From a bacterium (lineage in GTDB: Bacteria > Spirochaetota > JAHITG01): DNA of 8,816 nt. Location of the stretch: positions 1-8,816 of the forward strand of contig JAQTRT010000125.1 in the NCBI GenBank assembly GCA_028711675.1, in the 5' to 3' direction. A model generated the notes under the pieces. It searched no databases, was not told the origin of the DNA, and was given only the letters and a program-made list of their open reading frames with translations. A program made the translations under genes and the position numbers. This document shows positions 1-5,043 of this stretch, piece by piece (position 1 is the first letter of the stretch; each line of letters starts with the position of its first letter).

Positions 1-62
1 TTCCACCTGACAGATTCGGTATGGGTTCACTCCATGGGTGAAGCCCTGAAGAAGGGGGTATA

Positions 63-146
63 TGCCGAGGAGGGGATTTGAACCCCTACAGGATTGCTCC
101 CGTTAGCCCCTCAAGCTAATGTGTCTGCCAGTTCCACCACCTCGGC
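63..146 (-). tRNA. tRNA-Leu, anticodon GAG
   Basis: Read on the minus strand, this folds as a class II tRNA. The 7-bp acceptor stem is GCCGAGG with CCTCGGC. The anticodon stem TTAGC/GCTAA carries the loop TTGAGGG, whose anticodon GAG (window positions 110-112) reads CUC and CUU leucine codons. A long variable arm typical of tRNA-Leu follows (GGGA pairing with TCCT around GCAA), then a 5-bp T stem AGGGG/CCCCT around TTCAAAT. The discriminator base is A (position 63). The bases after it are not CCA, so the CCA tail must be added by tRNA nucleotidyltransferase. The gene lies downstream of the discoidin-domain gene on the same strand but has its own promoter. No terminator can be seen in the 62 bases to the window edge. 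Confidence 0.96.
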
Positions 147-169
147 GTTCTGATCCTGATCCGTCTCCT

Positions 170-197
170 ATACTAATCATTTAATTTTTTTTGTCAA
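170..197 (-). promoter_or_regulatory. Promoter of the tRNA-Leu gene
   Basis: On the minus strand a perfect -35 TTGACA (192-197) is followed after 16 bases by TAGTAT (170-175, four of six matches to TATAAT). An overlapping alternative -10 is TATAGG (167-172, spacer 19). Transcription would start near 163, about 17 bases before the mature tRNA. The spacer is A/T-rich, as is common in strong stable-RNA promoters. The exact -10 is uncertain; the -35 and its position relative to the tRNA are clear. Confidence 0.65.
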
Positions 198-228
198 GAA
201 AATCAATGCAGCCCGTTCAAAGGCCGGA

Positions 229-1806
229 TCATTTTATTTCCTGGACGCGGTAAGCCGGTTCGTTGTAGTCAGGGACCTTATAAACTTCCACTTCAGCCAT
301 CTGGAGGAAAGGTTTGGCCGGGAACGGCAGGTCTGACCCGGTCAGTGAGTTCTGGACCATGGTGATCTTGATATAGCGGCCTTCCTGGTTGTTGCAGCTG
401 ATGTTGACCGTTCTCAGGAACAGGCCGTAATCGCCCTGGGAAAGGATTTTCTGGCCGTCATTCCTGGCATCGATCTTATCCCTGACCATGCTCCATTCCT
501 TCATGTCCTTGCTGATCTCCAGGCTGTAATTGCGGCTGTAGGCCGTGCCCCGCCAGACGGTCTTCACGTTCCTGATCTTTTCCGTTTTCCCCAGGTCCAG
601 GATAACAGCCTGGCCTTTAAGAGCCACATTCCCGGATTCAGCGATACCGTTCAGTTCATAATTGCCGTCCGTCAGCTTTTTCAGCTGGTCCATGTTCATC
701 AGGCTTGAGGCGTTATTGTCCGCAGGGTAATAAAAGGACCCGTATACGCTCTTATTAAGAGCGATGTTGTCGCCTGTGGTTGTGAAGGAATTCTCAGTAT
801 CCAGGGGATTTTTCTGCTTGTCCGCGGCTTCTATCTTGTAGTAAAATTTTGTTTCCGGGACCAGACCGTCGATCTGTATCTTATAAGAAGTCTTCAGGCC
901 GGAGGATTCGAATTTTTTTACCAGGTTCGCCTTCTCCTTTCCTATGTATAGAACGATCCCGCAGGGAATATTGTAAACCAGCTTCATGGAACAGCCGAAT
1001 CCAGTTATTTTATTCAGCTGAACGGATTCCATTTTAGGAAGAGGGATGCCCTTGGTTTTGAAGGAAGTGACCTGGCCCATGGCCAGATGGCCGTTCAGGT
1101 CGCGGGCTACCGGCTGGAAATAGTACTCCGTGCCTTTCAGCAGGCCTGAGACCGTGATCTTGTGCGTGTCGTATATATCGCTCTCGATGCCTATATTCTG
1201 GTTCAAACCGGTCTTATCCTCCCCGAAACGTATGTAAGCTACGGAGGGAATGGAGGTTTTAAAGATAACTTCTGCTGAATGCTCCATGATGTTCGCAGCG
1301 GAAACGCTCTGGATAGTGAGTTTAAGCGTCGTTGACGGATAAAGCGCGGTTTCCGAGATGCGGACCGTCTTGTTCCCGGGTTTAAGGACCGTTATCTTCA
1401 CGAAGTAAGCCGCGGTCCCGTCAAGCTCATGGGAGGAGACGGACATGTTCTTCTCTTCGCTGAACCTGGATGGTGTGTATGTCTTTGCTTTTTCCCAGAC
1501 AAAAAGGTTCTTGCTGGATTCGATCCTGTAGCTTAAAGGCTCATAACCCTTGGCCCAGTAAAGTTTGATCCCTTTGATATATTTAGCCTGGCCCAGCACA
1601 AGGATAAAAAAATTTTCCTGCTCCTTGAACTCCCTTATTTCCCCGTAATTATCCTGGCTGATGGTGCCGTCCGTGATGAGCTTTAAATTCTGGAAAGATC
1701 CCACGACCTGTTTTCCCAGGGCGATATTCTCTTCCTGTCCCCATGCCGGATCCCAGGAACAGATCAGTATCAGGAGTACCGCTGCTGTTGCCGCATATTT
1801 ACTCAT
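229..1806 (-). CDS. Exported protein with two F5/8 type C (discoidin) and two FN3-like domains
   Basis: This 525-residue protein has a signal peptide (about residues 1-23: hydrophobic AAVLLILIC, then AWG before the predicted mature end). Two discoidin-type beta-sandwich domains sit at about 26-157 and 346-510. Both begin with nearly the same signature (NIALGKQVVGSF and NIALNKSVYGSF), both have a LTDG/LITDG motif, and both end in a strand with aligned E-x-x-x-Y residues (ETALYP, EVEVYKVP). Between them lie two fibronectin III-like units (about 162-252 and 258-344), each with a YxF or KFYYK strand and ending in FKT or FTT, as in FN3 modules of extracellular enzymes. No catalytic domain or membrane anchor is seen, so I infer a periplasmic or surface binding or adhesion role, perhaps toward carbohydrate. 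It lies 56 bp after the lipoprotein gene on the same strand. The start is the only good ATG before the signal peptide; a weak AGG lies about six bases upstream. Confidence 0.85.
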   Translation of the reverse strand: MSKYAATAAVLLILICSWDPAWGQEENIALGKQVVGSFQNLKLITDGTISQDNYGEIREFKEQENFFILVLGQAKYIKGIKLYWAKGYEPLSYRIESSKNLFVWEKAKTYTPSRFSEEKNMSVSSHELDGTAAYFVKITVLKPGNKTVRISETALYPSTTLKLTIQSVSAANIMEHSAEVIFKTSIPSVAYIRFGEDKTGLNQNIGIESDIYDTHKITVSGLLKGTEYYFQPVARDLNGHLAMGQVTSFKTKGIPLPKMESVQLNKITGFGCSMKLVYNIPCGIVLYIGKEKANLVKKFESSGLKTSYKIQIDGLVPETKFYYKIEAADKQKNPLDTENSFTTTGDNIALNKSVYGSFYYPADNNASSLMNMDQLKKLTDGNYELNGIAESGNVALKGQAVILDLGKTEKIRNVKTVWRGTAYSRNYSLEISKDMKEWSMVRDKIDARNDGQKILSQGDYGLFLRTVNISCNNQEGRYIKITMVQNSLTGSDLPFPAKPFLQMAEVEVYKVPDYNEPAYRVQEIK

Positions 1807-1815
1807 ATATACCTA

Positions 1816-1844
1816 AATATAAGAAACTTTTAAAGAAAAATCAA
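1816..1844 (-). promoter_or_regulatory. Possible promoter before the discoidin-domain gene
   Basis: The minus strand of the 56-bp gap shows TTGATT (1839-1844), a 17-base spacer, then TATATT (1816-1821, five of six matches). The -10 ends only nine bases before the ATG (1804-1806), so transcription would start within about three bases of the start codon and give a nearly leaderless message. The region is very A/T-rich, so a chance match is possible, and the gene may also be read from the lipoprotein promoter. Confidence 0.35.
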
Positions 1845-1862
1845 CACATTTTTTTGTTTATT

Positions 1863-2528
1863 TTAATACAAGCTGATGTTATCCAGGTATAATTCACCCG
1901 GAATGGTCTCTGTTCTGGAGAAATTACGGGCAGAAATTCCGATGCCTGCGATATTGGTAAATACCTGCTTCGTATCGCTGATGTAATCCTGTTCATAATA
2001 CTCTTCGACCTGCAGGTCGTAAAAAGGTATCCTGTGTTCGATCCAGTCTTTTTTTACTTTAAAGATTTTATACCATATTTCGTCGGAAAATGTGTCTTTC
2101 AGGTAATTCTCTTTTTCATATATCCTGATCTTGAACTGGATCTCAGGAGTCCCTCTGGCCAGGAAACGGATCCCGCGGAATCTGCTGAAATCCATCTTTC
2201 TTTTATACTGAAAAATAATGATCCTGTCGCTGTATTCATCTGCGGAATAAACAGCCTGGAACCGGAACACGCCGATGCTGTTTTGGGCTTCGCGGTCAAG
2301 GGTCAGTTCCTGGCCGTTGATCCCGGGTGCGGAATCCCAGTAGAAGAGGTTCTGTTCAAAATCCTCGATCAGGCCGTTAAAGACCGCTGGTCTTTCAGGA
2401 ATGAACATTGTTTTAAGGGGAAGGGGCTCTTTTTTCACTGTCTGCACATCATTTTTTATGATCCCGGCCTCGTTGGAGTGGCAGCCGGCCAGGAAAAGTA
2501 TACAAAAAATAAGTTTCAGCAGTTTCAT
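1863..2528 (-). CDS. Lipoprotein with CBM11/CIA30-like beta-sandwich domain
   Basis: The 221-residue product begins with a short charged N-terminus, a hydrophobic run and the lipobox LAGC (residues 13-16), so Cys16 is the expected lipidated residue. A linker (about 17-50) leads to one beta-rich domain, about 51-221. It opens with LIEDFEQN, has a central FRGIRFLARG strand pair and the pair WYKIFKVKKDWIEHRIPF, and closes with GELYLDNISLY. That order of strands, with the final D-N-I pair, is typical of galactose-binding-like folds of the CBM11 and CIA30 type. I infer a membrane-anchored carbohydrate-binding or assembly protein; the ligand cannot be read from sequence. The start has a good ribosome site (AGGG five bases before ATG). 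It lies upstream of the exported discoidin-domain gene and diverges from the YjbQ gene. Confidence 0.82.
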   Translation of the reverse strand: MKLLKLIFCILFLAGCHSNEAGIIKNDVQTVKKEPLPLKTMFIPERPAVFNGLIEDFEQNLFYWDSAPGINGQELTLDREAQNSIGVFRFQAVYSADEYSDRIIIFQYKRKMDFSRFRGIRFLARGTPEIQFKIRIYEKENYLKDTFSDEIWYKIFKVKKDWIEHRIPFYDLQVEEYYEQDYISDTKQVFTNIAGIGISARNFSRTETIPGELYLDNISLY

Positions 2529-2552
2529 ATACCCTGATTATCGGGAAATAAT

Positions 2553-2581
2553 AAAATATATTTACGGATCCCGGCTGTAAA
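2553..2581 (-). promoter_or_regulatory. Possible promoter of the lipoprotein gene
   Basis: On the minus strand, TTTACA (2576-2581, five of six) is followed after 17 bases by TATTTT (2553-2558). An overlapping better -10, TATATT (2555-2560), would have a 15-base spacer. The start would fall near 2546, leaving a leader of about 18 bases that contains the AGGG ribosome site. The -35 lies within a small inverted repeat CGGCT-GTAAA-AGCCG (2572-2586), which could be a protein-binding site. Confidence 0.4.
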
Positions 2582-2597
2582 AGCCGCGGGGCTCCAT

Positions 2598-2625
2598 TTG
2601 ACATCTGATTTTCAGGTATTACTTT
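2598..2625 (+). promoter_or_regulatory. Possible promoter of the YjbQ-family gene
   Basis: A perfect -35 TTGACA (2598-2603) is followed after 16 bases by TACTTT (2620-2625), only three of six matches to TATAAT. If used, transcription would begin at about 2632, next to the ATG at 2633. No Shine-Dalgarno sequence lies in the usual window (the nearest AGG is 16 bases away), which fits a leaderless message. The weak -10 keeps confidence low. Confidence 0.35.
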
Positions 2626-2633
2626 CCGTAATA
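2617..2633. repeat. Inverted repeat overlapping the YjbQ gene start
   Basis: TATTAC (2617-2622) and GTAATA (2628-2633) are perfect 6-bp inverted arms around TTTCC. The right arm includes the A of the ATG, and the left arm overlaps the presumed -10. The position suits an operator or a small hairpin at the start codon, though 6-bp arms in A/T-rich DNA can arise by chance. Confidence 0.35.
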
Positions 2634-3049
2634 TGACCCATATTGAAAAATTGACCGTGAAAACCGGAGGATATACGGATATCATTGATATCACCGATAA
2701 AGTGAACGGCCTTATCAGGAAAAATAACATCCGGGACGGTATCGTGAACATCCATTCCCCCGGGTCTACAGGCGGGATCTCGACCATGGAATTCGAGCCC
2801 GGGCTTTCAAAGGACATCCGCGCTTATCTTGAGAAGCTCTTTCCGTACAAGGAGCGATATGACCACCATGACACATGGCACGATGATAACGGGAGCAGCC
2901 ACCTCCGTTCGTTCTTTATCAAGACATCCCTGACCATCCCTTTCCAGGATAAAGAGCTGATCCTGGGCACCTGGCAGCAGATCATCTTCGTGGATTTTGA
3001 TACCAGGCCGAGGAGCAGGACCATTGTCGTGACCATGATAGGGGATTGA
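2633..3049 (+). CDS. YjbQ/UPF0047 family protein
   Basis: The 138-residue product is full length for this small single-domain family. Recognisable family blocks are an N-terminal TGGYTDIIDITDKV strand-helix, HSPGSTGGISTMEFEPG (41-57), the histidine-rich YDHHDTWHDDN (76-86), SSHLRS (88-93, including His90), the hallmark LGTWQQIIFVDFD (111-123) and RPRSRTIVV near the end. The family forms compact trimers with a metal-like histidine cluster. Some members are annotated as secondary thiamine-phosphate synthases because they can replace ThiE weakly, but the true role is unsettled. ATG 2633 is chosen because the conserved fold begins within about eight residues of it. There is no clear ribosome site. 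No thiamine gene is nearby; it ends 21 bp from the convergent aminotransferase gene. Confidence 0.9.
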   Translation: MTHIEKLTVKTGGYTDIIDITDKVNGLIRKNNIRDGIVNIHSPGSTGGISTMEFEPGLSKDIRAYLEKLFPYKERYDHHDTWHDDNGSSHLRSFFIKTSLTIPFQDKELILGTWQQIIFVDFDTRPRSRTIVVTMIGD

Positions 3050-3070
3050 ACCCGGAAGATGATACGTCGT

Positions 3071-4198
3071 TTAAAGAAGAGCGTCCTTGAGACTGCGGAC
3101 GATATGATCGATCTCCTTTTTCTTCAGCCTGGAGTAAAAAGGCAGTGTGATGGTCGATTTCCCGATCTGTTCGGCCGCAGGGAACATGCCTTGCCGGTAG
3201 CCGAAGGTCTTCTGATAATAGCTGAAAAGATGGATGGGCTTGTAGTTCACGGCAACACCGATCCCTTTCTGCTGCAGCTTCCACAGGATCTCATCCCTTT
3301 TCGCGGGAGGGACCCGGACAGTGAACAGATGGAGGGAGTGCTTGACGCGTGCCGGGATCTTCGGAACTTTAACCTCTTCGATCCCTGCCAGTTTTTGACA
3401 GTAATAATCGTAAAGCCGCTTCTTGATCTTCCACCGTTTATCGATGAGCTTCAGCTGGTTCAGGAGCAGAGCAGCCTGGATGTCGAACATATTATATTTA
3501 TATCCCACGACAGGCACGTCATACTGGATGAATTTTTTTGTATAACGGTCCGCGGCATCGGCGGACATACCGTGCAGCCGCAGGACCTTGATCCTGTCGG
3601 CCAGGGCTTCGTCATTGAGCCCCACAGCCCCGCCTTCGCCTGAAGTGATGTTCTTGGTGGCGTAAAAGCTGAAAGCTGCGCCGGAACTGAGCTGGCCGGC
3701 TTTAATGCCGTCTGTCTCGCCTTCGATGCAGTGGGCCGAATCCTCCACGATCTTCAGATTATGCTTTTCCGCGAGGGAGCTTAATTTTTTCATGTCCACC
3801 ATGACGCCGTACAGATGCACGGGTAGAATGGCTTTCGTCCCCGGGGTAACGGCTTTTTCGATAAGGTTCAGATCGATGTTGCCGGTCTCCGGGTCTGCGT
3901 CCACAAAAACAGGTTTGGCCCCGCAGTAAAGGATGGAATTGGCCGTGGCCACAAAGCTGAAGGGGGAAGTGATCACTTCATCGCCTTCCTTTATGTCCAG
4001 GGCTTTCAGGATGAGGAAGAGACCGGCCGTGGCGCTGGTAACGCCCAGTACGCGTTTAATGCCCATGTAGCGGCTTAATTCCTCCTCGAATCTTTTTGTA
4101 ACGGGCCCTGTTGTAAGAAAAATGGATTTAAGTACCTTGGTGAGTTCTTTTATCTCTTCCCGGCCGATATTGTGTCTATAAAATTCAATTTTTTTCAT
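3071..4198 (-). CDS. DegT/DnrJ/EryC1/StrS family PLP-dependent sugar aminotransferase
   Basis: The 375-residue product has the full fold of this family, which usually transfers an amino group from glutamate to a nucleotide-linked ketosugar for lipopolysaccharide, capsule or glycan synthesis. Visible blocks (numbered from ATG 4198) are TTGPVTKRFEEEL near 29-41, TSATAGLFLILKAL (54-67), the PLP-binding Asp153 in VEDSAH, and the Schiff-base Lys182 in SFYATKNITSGEGG. GYKYNMFDIQAAL (232-244) and NYKPIHLF (318-325) follow. The precise sugar cannot be told. The start is uncertain: in-frame options are TTG 4219, ATG 4207 and ATG 4198. I prefer 4198 because family members begin MKKIxF and the other two lack ribosome sites. 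This start lies inside the end of the RnfG-like gene (14-bp overlap), so translation is probably coupled. No other sugar-pathway gene is in view. Confidence 0.9.
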   Translation of the reverse strand: MKKIEFYRHNIGREEIKELTKVLKSIFLTTGPVTKRFEEELSRYMGIKRVLGVTSATAGLFLILKALDIKEGDEVITSPFSFVATANSILYCGAKPVFVDADPETGNIDLNLIEKAVTPGTKAILPVHLYGVMVDMKKLSSLAEKHNLKIVEDSAHCIEGETDGIKAGQLSSGAAFSFYATKNITSGEGGAVGLNDEALADRIKVLRLHGMSADAADRYTKKFIQYDVPVVGYKYNMFDIQAALLLNQLKLIDKRWKIKKRLYDYYCQKLAGIEEVKVPKIPARVKHSLHLFTVRVPPAKRDEILWKLQQKGIGVAVNYKPIHLFSYYQKTFGYRQGMFPAAEQIGKSTITLPFYSRLKKKEIDHIVRSLKDALL

Positions 4199-4730
4199 TG
4201 ACTTCATGGAACCGGACAAAGGCGTTCTTGACGCAGTTGAGGATTGCCCGCGAGGAGATGGTAGCGCCGCTGATAGCCTTGATGTTCTCGAAATTCATCT
4301 CTGTCTCGGGCCGGTTCCTGTACTGTGCCAGGTAATACGGGCCGGTCTCTCCTTTTTTTACATCTTCTATCTTTGTTCCCAGGCCGGGCGTTTCTTTATG
4401 GGAAACAACGAAGATACCGGTGATCTTTCCCTGCTTGTCCAGTCCTATGTTGCACCGGACCGGGCCGCCGTAACCTTTTGCTTCGGTCTTGAAAACATAA
4501 CCGATCAGTTCCTTCCTGTCGTTGAAGATCCGGTAATGATCGCCCTGGTTGCTGAATACCTGGACCTCCGGCATGATGATCTTAAGGCTATCCTGCTCCT
4601 TGGCCAGTTCGTTCTTCAGTATCTGCGGCTGGGTGATGCTGTAAACCAGGGAGAGGATGAGCCCGGCAGAGCCTACGATGATAAAGAGTATTATGGCGAA
4701 ACGTATAATGCTTAATTTGTTCTTATCCAT
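4185..4730 (-). CDS. RnfG-like FMN-binding membrane protein
   Basis: The 181-residue protein has a single N-terminal membrane helix (about 8-31) and an outward-facing FMN-binding domain. Family features are AKGYGGPVRCNIGLD (84-98), HKETPGLGTKI (111-121) and SGATISS (154-160). Thr157 is the residue expected to carry covalent FMN through a phosphoester bond. RnfG is the flavin subunit of the Rnf ferredoxin-NAD(H) oxidoreductase and is usually encoded with rnfC, D, E, A and B, none of which is present here. The flavin transferase ApbE normally recognises D-x-x-(S/T)-G-A-T; here the Asp position is Lys151, so flavinylation is less certain. The start has a strong AGGAGA five bases upstream and its own promoter. 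The gene overlaps the aminotransferase gene. It may be a stray Rnf subunit or part of another extracytoplasmic electron-transfer system. Confidence 0.85.
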   Translation of the reverse strand: MDKNKLSIIRFAIILFIIVGSAGLILSLVYSITQPQILKNELAKEQDSLKIIMPEVQVFSNQGDHYRIFNDRKELIGYVFKTEAKGYGGPVRCNIGLDKQGKITGIFVVSHKETPGLGTKIEDVKKGETGPYYLAQYRNRPETEMNFENIKAISGATISSRAILNCVKNAFVRFHEVNEKN

Positions 4731-4734
4731 TTTT

Positions 4735-4740
4735 TCTCCT
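4735..4740 (-). promoter_or_regulatory. Ribosome binding site of the RnfG-like gene
   Basis: AGGAGA on the minus strand, four bases before the ATG at 4730, supports this start and shows that the organism uses standard Shine-Dalgarno initiation for some genes. Confidence 0.8.
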
Positions 4741-4753
4741 ATGTAATTTTATC

Positions 4754-4781
4754 ATTGTATATAATTTATAAGGATTGTCAA
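4754..4781 (-). promoter_or_regulatory. Promoter of the rnfG-like/degT operon
   Basis: On the minus strand a perfect -35 TTGACA (4776-4781) and TACAAT (4754-4759, five of six) are separated by 16 bases. Transcription would start near 4747, giving a leader of about 16 bases that contains the AGGAGA ribosome site. This is the best sigma-70-type promoter in the window. Confidence 0.7.
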
Positions 4782-4811
4782 ATAAAAATTTAATCAAGGA
4801 AACCTTCTTGT

Positions 4812-4837
4812 AGCAACACACCTTTAGGTATGTTGCT
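4812..4837. repeat. Hairpin with TTTA loop
   Basis: AGCAACACACC (4812-4822) and GGTATGTTGCT (4827-4837) pair over 11 positions with one C/A mismatch (4819 against 4830) around a TTTA tetraloop. There is no T-run on either side and no gene ends here, so it is not a terminator. It lies outside both predicted divergent transcripts. Confidence 0.75.
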
Positions 4838-4848
4838 TGCCGAAAATA

Positions 4849-4886
4849 ACGGACAAATTATATCATTTCATCATATTTCCGTCCGT
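4849..4886. repeat. Imperfect inverted repeat in the divergent region
   Basis: ACGGAC-AAAT (4849-4858) pairs with ATTT-cc-GTCCGT (4875-4886): ten base pairs with a two-base bulge and a 16-base loop. Part of the right arm also forms a competing 7-bp inverted repeat, CCGTAAC (4883-4889) with GTTACGG (4911-4917), so the two structures exclude each other. The role is unknown. Confidence 0.5.
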
Positions 4887-4935
4887 AACTGTGTGTCTTC
4901 ATGTGCGCCGGTTACGGGGAACAACGAATTTAAAT

Positions 4936-4957
4936 CACCGGGTCTAAAGACCCGGTG
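4936..4957. repeat. Perfect 9-bp hairpin with TAAA loop
   Basis: CACCGGGTC (4936-4944) and GACCCGGTG (4949-4957) are perfectly complementary around TAAA. It is too GC-rich and exact to be chance in this A/T-rich gap. There is no T-run for a terminator, and no upstream gene reads through it. Its loop is the reverse complement of the TTTA loop at 4823-4826, suggesting paired, oppositely oriented elements. Confidence 0.8.
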
Positions 4958-4998
4958 CTGTAAAGATACTAAGATGTGTTTTTCGTTGAAATCAGATT

Positions 4999-5004
4999 TA
5001 TAAT
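4999..5004 (+). promoter_or_regulatory. -10 box for the carbamate kinase operon
   Basis: A perfect TATAAT would place transcription start near 5011, with a leader of about 33 bases before the ATG at 5044. No good -35 is found at 16-18 bases upstream (GTGTTT at 4976-4981 is weak); TTGAAA at 4986-4991 is too close. An activator may assist it. Confidence 0.45.
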
Positions 5005-5030
5005 CCTTAATTTATGTTGAATCGTGTCGG

Positions 5031-5036
5031 AGGAGG
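5031..5036 (+). promoter_or_regulatory. Ribosome binding site deciding the carbamate kinase start
   Basis: AGGAGG lies seven bases before ATG 5044. It selects that codon over the in-frame ATG at 5014, which lacks a ribosome site and would add ten residues not expected in the family. Confidence 0.85.
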
Positions 5037-5043
5037 GAAAGCC

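Larger units (their letters stand above)
4731..5043. other. Gene-free divergent region between the rnfG-like and carbamate kinase genes
   Basis: This 313-bp stretch holds the rnfG promoter at its left end and a TATAAT -10 box at its right end, with a block of inverted repeats between them (4812-4957). I see no open frame with a ribosome site or family signature. It could hold a mobile-element remnant, a regulator-binding region or a small RNA. Confidence 0.6.

Noticed and set aside
1..87. Open plus-strand frame from the window edge to a TGA (26 sense codons, including DSVWVHSMGEALKKG)
   Set aside because: It has no visible start, runs about 25 bases into the tRNA-Leu gene on the opposite strand, and is short enough to be open by chance. 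It could be the tail of a gene beyond the edge, but nothing supports that.
2034..2537. A 167-codon plus-strand open frame opposite the lipoprotein gene
   Set aside because: It is a shadow of the lipoprotein gene, which has a lipobox, a recognisable fold and a ribosome site. The plus frame shows no family features.
2572..2586. Terminator formed by CGGCT-GTAAA-AGCCG in the lipoprotein/YjbQ gap
   Set aside because: The stem is short, no T-run follows, and both flanking genes point away from it.
3059..3643. A 194-codon plus-strand open frame opposite the aminotransferase
   Set aside because: The aminotransferase carries all catalytic motifs on the minus strand. This frame has none and no ribosome site.
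4936..4957. Intrinsic terminator
   Set aside because: The stem is strong but no T-run follows on either strand and no gene ends toward it; the flanking genes diverge.
5014..5043. Upstream ATG 5014 as the carbamate kinase start
   Set aside because: It has no ribosome site, while ATG 5044 has AGGAGG seven bases upstream and matches the family N-terminus.
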